Positions 14,311 to 21,962 are shown, numbered from the stretch's first letter. The stretch: DNA of 21,962 nucleotides from Acidobacteriota bacterium (GCA_026394095.1 JAPKYY010000173.1:1-21962), one strand, 5' to 3'. Numbers and translations are program-made. Notes: generated by a model not told the origin, from the letters alone.

Positions 14311-15993
14311 ATGACTTATCTCAGCAATCCCCAAAAGCTCCTGGCATTCGCTCTGGCGGGCCTCATGGTCCTTCCGGCTCCAATGCCCCTGGCGGCCCAG
14401 TCGATGAATGTTGTCGACCTCAGCATGACCATTGGTAAGAGCTTGGTGATCGACTATCCTGTCGAAATCGGTCGCATCTCGACCTCCAGCCCTGAAGTGG
14501 TCGATGCCGTTCCGGCCACGGCCAAAGAGTTCCTGCTTCACGGCAAGGGCCATGGCTCGGCCACTGTTGTTGTCTGGTCCAAGACCGGTGCCCGCACCAT
14601 GTACAACATCACCGTTGAACACAATCTTGAGCCCATCCGCAAGCTCCTCAGCGAGACTTTTCCCACTGAAGACATCCGCATCCAGAGTGGCCGCGACTCG
14701 ATCACTCTTGTCGGTAAGGTTTCCAGCAAAGATGTTGCAGACCGCGCCGTTGCCATCGCTACTCCCCTGGCCAAGACCGTAGTCACCAATCTTCAGATCG
14801 CTGCTGCCCCGATTGAGCAGCAAATTATCCTTCGCGTCAAGTTTGCCGAACTCAATCGCAACGTCGGCATGCAGCTTGGCGTGAATCTCTTCAGCACCGG
14901 TGCCACTGGAACCATTGGAGGCGTATCCACAAATCAATACACCCCGCCTTCTATCCAGACTCTCCGCGGTACCGCCAATAACGTAGTCACCGCGCCTCCG
15001 ACCTTTAGCATCAGCGATGCTCTTAATATCTTTGCTTTCCGTCCCGACTTGAACCTCGGTGCGGCGATTCGTGCTCTCCAGAGCCAGGACGTTCTCCAAA
15101 TTCTGGCCGAACCGAATCTTACTACTCTCAACGGAAAAGAAGCCAGCTTCCTTGCCGGTGGTGAGTTCCCGGTACCCGTTCTTCAAGGCGGTGGCAATGC
15201 TGGCGCTGTCACGATTCAGTTTCGTGAATATGGTATCCGCCTGAACTTCAATCCGAGCATTACCGCAAACGGCACAATCAAGATGTACGTCAAGCCTGAG
15301 GTTTCGACGATTGATCTCTCCAACGCCGTTTCTCTGTCCGGCTTCACAATCCCTGCTCTAGCCACCCGCCGCATGGAGACCAACGTTGAACTCAAAGAGG
15401 GTCAGAGCTTCATGATTGCCGGCCTCATGGATGATCGCGTCACCGAACAGATGTCCAAGCTCCCTGGCTTGTCGAACATCCCGATTCTCGGCGCTCTTTT
15501 CAAGAGCCGTCTCGAGCGCAAAACCAAGACCGAGTTGATCGTTATCGTCACCCCTGAAATCGTCAAGCCCTACAACCCGGATGACAAACTTCCGGTTCCT
15601 GAATTCCCCAAGGAATGGCTCCAGCCCTTCAAGGTAACCAAGAAAGTTGCCGACCCCGTTCGTCAGACTTCCGCTATCGAAACTCCGAAGAAGGTAGAGA
15701 AGGCTGAATCCGATGCAAAGAACCCCTTCCTCTTCTGGAAGAGCGGAAAGAAGTCGGCTCAGACCACGGCGCCAGCAGCTGCTGCAGTGCCATCCTCTTC
15801 TGATGCTGCCGCACCTGGAAACTCGGCCCCTGCCGTCGCAGCTCCAACACCTGCTCTTCCTGCCGAGCCAGCGCCTGCTTCACCTGTTCCGGCCCCGGTG
15901 CCGGCCCCTGTGGCCCGTATGAGCCCGCCCACTGCTAACAGCGGCCTCAGCGCCATCCCCGAGCAAGCTGTAATTGGCGGGGGCGGAAACTAG
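14311..15993 (+). CDS. cpaC: Tad pilus outer-membrane secretin, CpaC/RcpA
   Basis: This 560-residue secretin forms the outer-membrane pore for the pilus. ATG 14311 is chosen because GAGGA lies 8 nt before it and a signal peptide follows (about 1-30, ending PLAAQ); in-frame TTG 14278 lacks both. The domains in order are the pilus N-domain (SMTIGKSLVIDYPVEIGRIS to YNITVEHN, about 35-105), a BON-like domain (about 107-165), and the secretin core with VLQILAEPNLTTLNGKEASF, GGEFPVPV, EGQSFMIAGLMDD and KLPGLSNIPILGALFKS (about 245-425). The last 90 residues are an Ala/Pro/Ser-rich low-complexity tail not needed in typical CpaC proteins. The neighbours are cpaB and cpaE. Confidence 0.94.
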   Translation: MTYLSNPQKLLAFALAGLMVLPAPMPLAAQSMNVVDLSMTIGKSLVIDYPVEIGRISTSSPEVVDAVPATAKEFLLHGKGHGSATVVVWSKTGARTMYNITVEHNLEPIRKLLSETFPTEDIRIQSGRDSITLVGKVSSKDVADRAVAIATPLAKTVVTNLQIAAAPIEQQIILRVKFAELNRNVGMQLGVNLFSTGATGTIGGVSTNQYTPPSIQTLRGTANNVVTAPPTFSISDALNIFAFRPDLNLGAAIRALQSQDVLQILAEPNLTTLNGKEASFLAGGEFPVPVLQGGGNAGAVTIQFREYGIRLNFNPSITANGTIKMYVKPEVSTIDLSNAVSLSGFTIPALATRRMETNVELKEGQSFMIAGLMDDRVTEQMSKLPGLSNIPILGALFKSRLERKTKTELIVIVTPEIVKPYNPDDKLPVPEFPKEWLQPFKVTKKVADPVRQTSAIETPKKVEKAESDAKNPFLFWKSGKKSAQTTAPAAAAVPSSSDAAAPGNSAPAVAAPTPALPAEPAPASPVPAPVPAPVARMSPPTANSGLSAIPEQAVIGGGGN

Positions 15994-16018
15994 CCTGCTG
16001 TCTTACTAAAGGCATACG

Positions 16019-17236
16019 ATGATGAATTCAGCCTCATTTGGTTCGATGGGAGTAGAGCTCACCGCAATCCTGATTTGTCAGGATCGCGACCTGGCCTCTA
16101 CCTTCACTCGCTCCGTGGAGCAGTCTCGCGCCTTCCAAGTCATGGCAGACCTCAAGGGATATCCCCCTCGTCAGACCCTTGAGATTCGTCTGCGTCAGGT
16201 CCAACCGGACGTTGTCCTTATCGATCTGGCCAGCAATATGGATGCAGCCTCTGAGTTGATCCAGATGATCGCTCAGGTTGCACCCTCAACCAGTGTCATC
16301 GGCATTCACAATCACAACGATTCGGATGCCCTTTTGCGATCCCTGCGACTCGGCGCAAGTGACTTCCTCTACGCTCCGTTCGATCATAACGCCCAGCTGG
16401 AAGCCGCCGACCGCCTGCGTCGCCTCAAAGAACCTGAACAAGGCTCCGAGCGTGAACTGGGGAAGGTCATCGCCTTCGCCAGCTCCAAGCCCGGCTCAGG
16501 CGCCTCAACATTGAGCGCCCAGACTGCCTTTACGCTCAAGAAAATGACTGGCCGCAGGGTCCTCCTCCTCGATCTCGATTTGATGGGAGGCACAATCGGC
16601 TTTTACCTGAAATTGAATCACGCATACTCGATGCTCGATGCGATCGAGCATGCCAATCGCCTGAATCCGGCAATTTGGAGCTCAATGATCGCCCACAGTG
16701 GTGGCATTGATATTCTTCCTGCTCCCGACACTCCGGTCTCGGCAGAAGTACCAAGCGACCGGCTTCACGCCGTTCTCCAGTATGCCCGCATGCTCTATGA
16801 CTGGATCGTCGTCGATCTCCCGGCCGTGTTTTACCGGCCCAGCCTCCTGATGCTTACAGAGGCTGACTACATGTATCTTGTCTCCACCGGTGAGTTGCCA
16901 AGCCTTCATCTGGCCCGCAAGGCAATCAACATGCTCGGCCAGCTCGGTCTCACAAAAGACCGCTATAAACTCCTGGTCAATCGCGTAAACAAGCGCGACG
17001 GGATTGGTCTTGCCGACCTTGAAAAAATTTTTAACTCCCCCGTTGATGCCATGTTCCCGAACGATTACTTCTCGCTGCACCGTGTTGTGACCCTCGGCCA
17101 GCCTCTCGGCTTGGATTGCGAACTCGGCAAAGCCGTAGAAGGGCTTTCCAAGAAAATCTCCGGCAGCATCGAAGCCGAAAAGAAGAAGTCGACGAACATG
17201 CTTGAGGCGGCCCGTCCCGCGTTGTCTCAAACCTGA
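16019..17236 (+). CDS. cpaE: Tad pilus localisation ATPase-like protein CpaE/TadZ
   Basis: This 405-residue protein has a degenerate receiver-like N-terminal domain (LTAILICQDRDLASTF; Asp69 in VVLIDLASN; LRLGASDFLYAPF) and a ParA/MinD-type domain from residue 148. The deviant Walker A reads KPGSGAST (157-164): the leading Lys is kept and the P-loop Lys is Ala162. That loss is known in the TadZ/CpaE group and fits a localisation factor rather than an active ATPase. VLLLDLDLMGG and DWIVVDLPAVF follow as the other nucleotide-domain motifs. AAAGG is 6 nt upstream of the ATG. In characterised systems TadZ recruits TadA to a cell pole or patch. The stop is followed without a gap by a 14-codon reading frame leading into cpaF. 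Confidence 0.92.
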   Translation: MMNSASFGSMGVELTAILICQDRDLASTFTRSVEQSRAFQVMADLKGYPPRQTLEIRLRQVQPDVVLIDLASNMDAASELIQMIAQVAPSTSVIGIHNHNDSDALLRSLRLGASDFLYAPFDHNAQLEAADRLRRLKEPEQGSERELGKVIAFASSKPGSGASTLSAQTAFTLKKMTGRRVLLLDLDLMGGTIGFYLKLNHAYSMLDAIEHANRLNPAIWSSMIAHSGGIDILPAPDTPVSAEVPSDRLHAVLQYARMLYDWIVVDLPAVFYRPSLLMLTEADYMYLVSTGELPSLHLARKAINMLGQLGLTKDRYKLLVNRVNKRDGIGLADLEKIFNSPVDAMFPNDYFSLHRVVTLGQPLGLDCELGKAVEGLSKKISGSIEAEKKKSTNMLEAARPALSQT

Positions 17237-17281
17237 ATGAACCCTGAAGATAGCGATCGAAAGAATCTGAACCATGATTAG
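17237..17281 (+). other. Possible 14-codon coupling ORF between cpaE and cpaF
   Basis: An ATG directly follows the cpaE TGA and opens [14 protein letters not shown], whose TAG overlaps the first codons of cpaF (ATG 17274). cpaF has only a weak, distant GAAAG as Shine-Dalgarno. Ribosomes reading through this minigene would deliver translation onto cpaF. It could equally be chance in a 37-nt gap, and there is no evidence of peptide function. Confidence 0.25.
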
Positions 17282-18635
17282 CCCCTTAGATAGCGGATCG
17301 AAAACACAACTGAGCTGGGAACAAAGGCTCCTCAAGAATGCCGGTAAACCCAAGGTCCAACTGAAGCCTGAATATCAGGAACTCAAGTTCACCCTCCACA
17401 GAAAGCTCCTGGACAAGATCAATCTTGAGGCCCTCGCCACGATTGACAACCAGCGGGTACGCGGGGAAGTCCGTCAGGCCCTGATCGCGTTGATTGATTC
17501 CGAGCCCACGCTGCTGAGCGCTCTCGAAAAACAACAAATCTGCGACGAAGTACTCGATGAAGTCTTTGGTCTCGGCCCACTGGAAGCCATGCTTCAGGAC
17601 GCAACCATCTCCGATATTCTGGTCAACACTCACAAGCAGGTCTACGTCGAACGTAAAGGCCAGCTTGAGCTCACCAACGTTACTTTCCGTGACGACCAGC
17701 ACTTGCTGCGTATCATCGACAAGATCGTCAGCCAGGTTGGCCGCCGTATCGATGAATCCAACCCAATGGTCGACGCCCGCCTTCTCGACGGCAGCCGCGT
17801 TAACGCAATCATTCCCCCGCTAGCTGTTGATGGCCCCCTGCTTTCCATCCGCCGATTCTCAGCCGACAAACTCATGCCTCCGGACCTGGTAGATCGCAAG
17901 GCCATGACCAAGGGCATGATGGAGCTTCTCGAAGCCGCCGTCAAAGCCAAGCTCAACATCATCATCGCCGGCGGTACTGGTGCCGGTAAGACGACGCTGC
18001 TCAATGCCCTTAGCTTTTTCATCAATCCCAAAGAGCGCATCGTTACCATCGAAGACGCCGCCGAACTCCAGCTCAAGCAGCCGCACGTGGCTCGCCTCGA
18101 AACCAGGCCTGCCAACCTTGAAGGTCATGGTGCCATTCGCCAGCGCGAACTCCTGGTAAACAGCTTGCGTATGCGCCCGGATCGTATCGTCGTCGGCGAA
18201 GTCCGCGGCGAAGAAGCCCTCGACATGCTTCAGGCTATGAACACGGGTCACGACGGCAGCTTGACCACCGTCCACGCCAACACCCCGCGCGACGCCGTCT
18301 CCCGTCTTGAGGTCATGGTTAGCCTCGCAAATTCGAACATGAAACTGGAGAGTGTTCGCCAGCAGATCTCAAGCGCGGTGAATCTCTTCGTCCAGGCTGC
18401 TCGTCTGAGCGATGGCTCACGCCGGGTCACCTCCATTACAGAGGTCACGGGCATGGAAGGCGAAATCATCACCATTCAAGACATCTTTGTCTTTGAAAAA
18501 CGCGGTCTTTCTCCAGAGGGCAAAGTACTTGGCCGCTTTGCTGCAACCGGTATCCGCCCAAAATTCTACGAAAAACTGCTCTCGGCTGGAATTCGTCTTC
18601 GTCCCGATCTCTTTGACGAAGTTGAAGAAGTCTAG
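17274..18635 (+). CDS. cpaF: Tad pilus assembly ATPase CpaF/TadA
   Basis: This 453-residue secretion ATPase of the VirB11/GspE superfamily powers pilus assembly in the cytoplasm. The N-terminal domain includes [14 protein letters not shown] and [18 protein letters not shown] (about 93-128), typical of CpaF. Next come the Walker A GGTGAGKT (233-240), the Asp box [12 protein letters not shown] (256-267), Walker [17 protein letters not shown] (304-319), and the His box [23 protein letters not shown] (325-347). All catalytic elements look intact. It follows cpaE by 37 nt and precedes tadB by 32 nt. The start codon has a weak Shine-Dalgarno. Confidence 0.96.
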   Translation: MISPLDSGSKTQLSWEQRLLKNAGKPKVQLKPEYQELKFTLHRKLLDKINLEALATIDNQRVRGEVRQALIALIDSEPTLLSALEKQQICDEVLDEVFGLGPLEAMLQDATISDILVNTHKQVYVERKGQLELTNVTFRDDQHLLRIIDKIVSQVGRRIDESNPMVDARLLDGSRVNAIIPPLAVDGPLLSIRRFSADKLMPPDLVDRKAMTKGMMELLEAAVKAKLNIIIAGGTGAGKTTLLNALSFFINPKERIVTIEDAAELQLKQPHVARLETRPANLEGHGAIRQRELLVNSLRMRPDRIVVGEVRGEEALDMLQAMNTGHDGSLTTVHANTPRDAVSRLEVMVSLANSNMKLESVRQQISSAVNLFVQAARLSDGSRRVTSITEVTGMEGEIITIQDIFVFEKRGLSPEGKVLGRFAATGIRPKFYEKLLSAGIRLRPDLFDEVEEV

Positions 18636-18667
18636 CCAGACCAGCCAGGGAAACAGAGGAAATTACT

Positions 18668-19645
18668 ATGGGCATTTTCATCATGATCGCGATTGCCGTG
18701 TGGGTTGGCTCCATGGTGGTCTGGTATTTGATTACCAACGTCCTCAAGGGTCAGGATGTTGACAAAATCAAATCGCGTTTGGCTGGCAAGGAAACCAAAG
18801 CCAAGGTTAAAGCTAAAACGCGTGGCCCGGCACTCATTGAAACCGAAGATTTGCAAACCGGCAAATTTGCCCTTCGTGTCCTCAAACGCTTTGATCTTCA
18901 GCCTAAATTGAAGACACTACTCGAACAGTCTGGCCTCAAATGGCGCGTCGCGCGCCTGGTCCATGCCTGTCTCGGCGGCTTTCTGATTGGCTATCTTGCG
19001 GTCCATTTCTTCCTTCCGCCCAAGTACAGGATTCTCGGCCTGATTCCTGCCGCGCTCTGTGGCCTCATGCCGATCCTTTTCGTAGTCAAAAAGCGAAATT
19101 CCCGTATCCATCGCTTTGAAGAACTTTTTCCAGACTCTCTCGAATTCGTTTCGCGATCGATGCGAGCTGGCCACGCTTTCTCGGTGTCACTTGAGATGAT
19201 CCATCGCGAGTTTCAAGAACCTCTCGCAAGTGAATTCAAGCGGGCCTTTGAGGAGCACAATCTCGGCTTGCCGCTCGATGTCGCACTTGAAAAGCTGGCC
19301 AAACGAGTTCCGCTGCTGGACGTTCAGTTCTTTGTCTCAGCCGTAATTCTGCAGAAACGAACTGGTGGCAATCTGGCAGAAATTCTCGACAAACTTGCCC
19401 ACATCATTCGCGAACGCTTCAAATTGCGCGGCAAGATCAAAACAATTTCGGCTCACGGAAAGATGACTGGTACGGCACTCAGCAGCATTCCGATCGTTGT
19501 TGCGGTCCTGATGTTCTTTACCAATCGAGACTATATTCTCTTCTTCTTCAATGACGAAATTGGCAATTACATGGCAGCCGGAGGTGTTGCACTCCAGTTG
19601 ATTGGCTACTGGGTAATGCAACAGATCGTAAAGATCGAAGTTTAG
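18668..19645 (+). CDS. tadB: Tad pilus inner-membrane platform protein TadB
   Basis: This 325-residue type II secretion F-domain protein forms, with TadC, the inner-membrane platform on which TadA acts. It has an N-terminal membrane helix (about 2-24) and a basic Lys-rich linker. Two central helices follow (HACLGGFLIGYLAVHFF, LGLIPAALCGLMPILFVV), then the cytoplasmic F-domain with LFPDSLEFVSRSMRAGHAFS and FVSAVILQKRTGGNLAEIL, and C-terminal helices. GAGGAAA precedes the ATG by about 5-7 nt. tadC starts 12 nt downstream. Confidence 0.92.
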   Translation: MGIFIMIAIAVWVGSMVVWYLITNVLKGQDVDKIKSRLAGKETKAKVKAKTRGPALIETEDLQTGKFALRVLKRFDLQPKLKTLLEQSGLKWRVARLVHACLGGFLIGYLAVHFFLPPKYRILGLIPAALCGLMPILFVVKKRNSRIHRFEELFPDSLEFVSRSMRAGHAFSVSLEMIHREFQEPLASEFKRAFEEHNLGLPLDVALEKLAKRVPLLDVQFFVSAVILQKRTGGNLAEILDKLAHIIRERFKLRGKIKTISAHGKMTGTALSSIPIVVAVLMFFTNRDYILFFFNDEIGNYMAAGGVALQLIGYWVMQQIVKIEV

Positions 19646-19657
19646 CGAGGTACTCCT

Positions 19658-20581
19658 ATGATCATGATTCTTACGGCTTTTGCCATCTTTATTCTCGTCG
19701 CCATCGCCGTCTCTGTTATCGGCATGAGGATGTGGGTCCAACCGAAGGAAGCGATCGAACGCGTAACGGGCGTCGCTATGGACATCCCCGAAGCAGCACC
19801 CAAGCACCCAAGTCTGGTGTTCCACGAATTGGTTCAAAAGCTTGGCGATGTACTGCCTGCTTCACCCAAAGACGTCTCAATCATGCACCGGCGCCTAATT
19901 AAGGCCGGTCTTCGTGGCCCTAATGCCCTCAAGATTTTTTACGGCTGCAAGGTCTTCTTTGGCGTTGCTGTCCCGGTCATCATGAGTATTCTCGTTGCCG
20001 GGTCTCCCGCCGATGCGAGCAATAAATTTGTGGCCGTACTTGCTGCCGTTGCCGCTGGCTTTTTTGGCCCAAACGAATACGTCAATATTCTCAGCAAGCG
20101 TCGCCAGAAAGAAATTCAGCGCGGGCTTGCCAATAGTCTCGATTTGCTGGTGGTTTGCGTGGAGAGCGGTCTTGGTCTCGATCAGTCTATTCTCCAGGTC
20201 TCCAAAGAGCTTGAGTATGCCCACCCTGAAATCTGCGAAGAGTTCATGCTGGTCAATCTGGAACTCAAGGCCGGCAAGCGGCGCGTCGAGGCCCTCCGAA
20301 ACCTGGCCGAACGCACCTCTGTAGACGACTTGAAAAAGCTCGTCGCCGTCCTGATCCAGGCCGACCGCTTCGGTACTGGCGTAGCCCAGAGCCTTCGCCA
20401 GCACGCCGACTTCATGCGTGTGCATGCACGCCAGGTAGCTGAAGAAAAGGCCGCCAAACTGGGCGTCAAGCTGATCTTCCCGATCTTTTTCTGTATTCTG
20501 CCTTCCTTGTTTCTCGTCACTGTCGGGCCCATGGCGGTCAAGATTGTGCGCGAACTTGGACCAATGATGAACAACATGTAG
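19658..20581 (+). CDS. tadC: Tad pilus inner-membrane platform protein TadC
   Basis: This 307-residue second F-domain protein is the paralogue and partner of TadB. It has an N-terminal helix (ILTAFAIFILVAIAVSVIG), then a pair of membrane segments around residues 90-140. The F-domain follows, with LANSLDLLVVCVESGLGLDQ, ELKAGKRRVEALRNLAERT and AVLIQADRFGTGVAQSLRQH. A last membrane segment (FPIFFCILPSLFLVTVGPMA) ends the protein. ATG 19658 has GAGG 7 nt upstream; a second ATG two codons later is possible. It is the last recognisable pilus gene here. A tadD or tadE-type gene would commonly follow, but none does before the window ends. Confidence 0.92.
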   Translation: MIMILTAFAIFILVAIAVSVIGMRMWVQPKEAIERVTGVAMDIPEAAPKHPSLVFHELVQKLGDVLPASPKDVSIMHRRLIKAGLRGPNALKIFYGCKVFFGVAVPVIMSILVAGSPADASNKFVAVLAAVAAGFFGPNEYVNILSKRRQKEIQRGLANSLDLLVVCVESGLGLDQSILQVSKELEYAHPEICEEFMLVNLELKAGKRRVEALRNLAERTSVDDLKKLVAVLIQADRFGTGVAQSLRQHADFMRVHARQVAEEKAAKLGVKLIFPIFFCILPSLFLVTVGPMAVKIVRELGPMMNNM

Positions 20582-20674
20582 GCCTGAAGTTTCAAGGGCA
20601 TTCTACCGAAGTAATAAGTAAAGACGACTACAGGTCGCGGGATTAAGAATCGCAACTGGAAAGGAGAACTCAAT

Positions 20675-20770
20675 ATGGACGGAGAAATGTTTAGAATCGT
20701 CTGCGTTGTGCTCGCAGTCAGCCTGCTTGGTTTGATTGTGCTGCGCCGCAAGAAAAACGTTGAAGAGTAG
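20675..20770 (+). CDS. 31-residue single-membrane-segment peptide, unknown function
   Basis: ATG 20675 opens 31 codons ending in TAG. A near-perfect Shine-Dalgarno (AAAGGAG, 8 nt upstream) is the best in this part of the window and argues for real translation. The peptide has a polar start (MDGEMFR), a hydrophobic stretch (IVCVVLAVSLLGLIVL), then RRKKNVEE. The basic cluster right after the helix predicts the C-terminus in the cytoplasm. It is not an Flp pilin: there is no prepilin cleavage site and no Glu-Tyr pair. The helix followed by an Arg/Lys cluster looks like a free-standing copy of a C-terminal sorting tail, or a small membrane regulator. It lies 93 nt after tadC and 103 nt before the propeller gene. 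No homologue is recognised. Confidence 0.65.
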   Translation: MDGEMFRIVCVVLAVSLLGLIVLRRKKNVEE

Positions 20771-20792
20771 TCTCGTTGTCGAGATTTCGCGA

Positions 20793-20833
20793 GCTGGGGC
20801 GTGTGCCCGGAGAGGGACATCCACACGCCCAGC
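20793..20833 (+). other. RNA hairpin in the leader of the beta-propeller gene
   Basis: GCTGGGGCGTGTG (20793-20805) pairs with CACACGCCCAGC (20822-20833) as 12 base pairs with one bulged G. Inside, CCC-GGAGA-GGG can form a further 3-bp stem. A smaller hairpin, TCTCG-TTGT-CGAGA, lies just before at 20771-20784, abutting the stop of the 31-codon gene. No T run follows the large stem, so it is not a standard intrinsic terminator. It may stabilise mRNA ends, attenuate, or regulate the downstream gene, whose Shine-Dalgarno (20861-20866) lies 28 nt past it. Confidence 0.5.
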
Positions 20834-20873
20834 AAGCACAGATTTAATTGGTTTGGCTATGGAGGGTTGAGTT

Positions 20874-21962
20874 ATGAAAGGCATTTTGGGCATGAAAATG
20901 GCAAACAAGATTCTTATTTGGACCGGTGCGCTCTTGACGCTTGCGCTTTTGGCTGGTCCCCTTGCGGGCACTGCATCCGCTGCTACTTTCGGCAGGCCCA
21001 TTATCATCGGCGGTCAGGCTGCTGATCTGGCGTTGGACGAAGGGCGCGGTGTACTTTACATCGCCAACTTCACCGGCAACCGGATCGAAGTCATGTCGCT
21101 TGAGACTGGCGTAATTCAAACCTCATTCAATGTGGCACCACAGCCTGGCTCGATCGCGCTTTCGCCGGATCGCCGCTGGTTGCTCATTGCCCACTACGGT
21201 AACTTTGCGACCCCGAATCAGCCTCGCAATGCGCTCACGCTGATCAATCTTGAATCCAATCAGCGGCAGACCTTCTCGCTCACCGCCACTCCGCTGAGCG
21301 TAGCATTCGGTGCCGATGGCCTTGCACTGGTCGCCACCTCAAACGCCTTCCTGCTTTTTGACCCGATTACGGGCACCACACGCACCCTGCAGACATTCAC
21401 CGATTTGGCACTCAAGACTTTACCGGTTCCCTTCAATAACTATCCGCAAAATGTCGTCGCCAGTTCAAGCCAGGCGACCAAGGATTTCACTCGTATCTAC
21501 GGTGTGTTGCAGGCCAGCTCGAATGACTCTGATGTTCTCGTCTACCGCTACGATGTAGGTCAGGTCCTGATCAGCGGCGGCCGCGTGGCCCAACCACCTC
21601 TTGCTCCGCGTACCTTGAGCACCAATGCCAACGGCACCAACATCCTTGTTGGATGGGCGATGCTCAATGAGAACTTTGTCAATGTCAGTCAGTTTCCTAA
21701 TGCAAGCGGAGTTCTTAACGTTGGTGGTCATGTCATCGATTCCGCTCGAGGTCTGATCTACGCACAGATGAACGAGCAGGTTGCTGCAGCCACTACCCCT
21801 GCAGGTGGAACCACTCCCCCCGCGACTGGCGGTGCTTCATTTGATCAGTCAAAAATCCTCCAGATTCTTGATGTCGACAACCTTACCGTGCGCGAACGAA
21901 TCAAGATACCGGAAAACCTCTCTGGTAAGGCGATCCTCAGTTCGGATGGAAATACCATGTAC
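20874..21962 (+). CDS. Secreted beta-propeller (YVTN/YncE-like) protein (3' end outside window)
   Basis: ATG 20874, with GGAGGG 7 nt upstream, opens 363 codons without a stop to the window edge, so the C-terminus is missing. A signal peptide of about 36 residues follows two early Met codons (core ILIWTGALLTLALLAGPLAG, ending TASAA). The mature part has propeller-type repeats: LALDEGRGVLYIANFTGNRI, SIALSPDRRWLLIAHYG, and HVIDSARGLIYAQM later. These are typical of YVTN/SMP-30-like folds. A Thr/Gly/Pro-rich insertion lies at about residues 304-319. The protein is predicted to be periplasmic or surface exposed. Its place after tadC suggests a pilus- or adhesion-linked role, but that is only inference. 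Related proteins in Solibacter-type genomes are often long and multidomain; the domains here cannot be judged from a fragment. Confidence 0.8.
   Translation, partial: MKGILGMKMANKILIWTGALLTLALLAGPLAGTASAATFGRPIIIGGQAADLALDEGRGVLYIANFTGNRIEVMSLETGVIQTSFNVAPQPGSIALSPDRRWLLIAHYGNFATPNQPRNALTLINLESNQRQTFSLTATPLSVAFGADGLALVATSNAFLLFDPITGTTRTLQTFTDLALKTLPVPFNNYPQNVVASSSQATKDFTRIYGVLQASSNDSDVLVYRYDVGQVLISGGRVAQPPLAPRTLSTNANGTNILVGWAMLNENFVNVSQFPNASGVLNVGGHVIDSARGLIYAQMNEQVAAATTPAGGTTPPATGGASFDQSKILQILDVDNLTVRERIKIPENLSGKAILSSDGNTMY

Noticed and set aside
13314..15186. Long minus-strand ORFs (13314-14276 and 14305-15186) opposite cpaB and cpaC
   Set aside because: Their sequences are Gly/Asp-rich with no family motifs, which is typical of antisense frames of GC-rich genes. 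The plus strand holds clear CpaB and secretin domains.
16019..17236. Loss of the P-loop Lys in CpaE as a novel mutation
   Set aside because: TadZ/CpaE proteins commonly lack this Lys, so the substitution is normal for the family.
20675..20770. Flp-type pilin identity for the 31-codon gene
   Set aside because: It has no Gly-x-x-x-x-Glu-Tyr prepilin cleavage region and is shorter than known Flp pilins.
20793..20850. Intrinsic terminator after the 31-codon gene
   Set aside because: The stem is strong but is followed by a mixed AAGCACAGATTTAATT sequence, not a T run. It is listed as a structured element instead.
1..21962. Mobile elements, CRISPR arrays, tRNA or rRNA genes
   Set aside because: I saw no transposase or integrase motifs, regular repeat-spacer pattern, or recognisable tRNA/rRNA sequence on either strand by eye.

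Overview
The window reads as ordinary chromosomal DNA from a Gram-negative soil or sediment bacterium. An Acidobacteriota of the Bryobacter/Solibacter type is the best guess. That guess is inference: it rests on the style of the proteins (an exported acetamidase-family protein, a GDGDTGWH-type membrane protein, a YVTN-like secreted propeller) and on a Tad pilus locus beside a Czc-type efflux operon. No rRNA, tRNA or other taxonomic marker is present. Coding density is high and no stretch over 300 bases lacks a gene. I saw no transposase, integrase, CRISPR array or tRNA.

Left block (1-7306, all minus strand). Reading along the minus strand, the order is an outer-membrane factor (czcC-like), a lipoprotein-type membrane-fusion protein (czcB-like) and an HME-type RND pump (czcA-like), spaced 4 nt apart. 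Together they form a complete tripartite metal-efflux system. After 43 nt comes a periplasmic PQQ sugar-dehydrogenase-family protein, and 8 nt later a multihaem cytochrome c that runs off the left edge. The last two could form a periplasmic dehydrogenase/electron-acceptor pair. However, the dehydrogenase has Gln where characterised relatives have the catalytic His.

Middle block (7453-10481). An exported acetamidase/formamidase-family protein (+) converges with a small cysteine-free YtxJ/BrxC-like protein (-). Divergent from the latter is a two-gene unit (+): a 68-residue AtzG/GatC-like protein directly abutting an amidase-signature hydrolase with an intact Lys-cisSer-Ser triad. Two genes here have a TANACT box exactly 6 nt before ATG and no Shine-Dalgarno, which suggests leaderless mRNAs.

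Right block (10564-20581, all plus strand). This is a Tad/Flp-type pilus assembly operon: a LuxR-type regulator with an eroded receiver domain, a polytopic GT-C-like membrane protein, prepilin peptidase (cpaA), cpaB, secretin (cpaC), cpaE/tadZ, cpaF/tadA, tadB and tadC. Gaps are 2-55 nt. Inferred roles: CpaF powers assembly on the TadB/TadC platform, CpaE positions it, CpaA processes pilins, and CpaC with CpaB forms the outer-membrane channel. No Flp pilin, tadD or tadE/F/G gene is in the window.

Right edge (20582-21962). After tadC comes a 31-codon single-membrane-segment peptide gene with a very strong Shine-Dalgarno. A structured leader follows, then a secreted beta-propeller protein that is open at the window end. 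These two genes are the least explained part of the window and a good place to look for something new.
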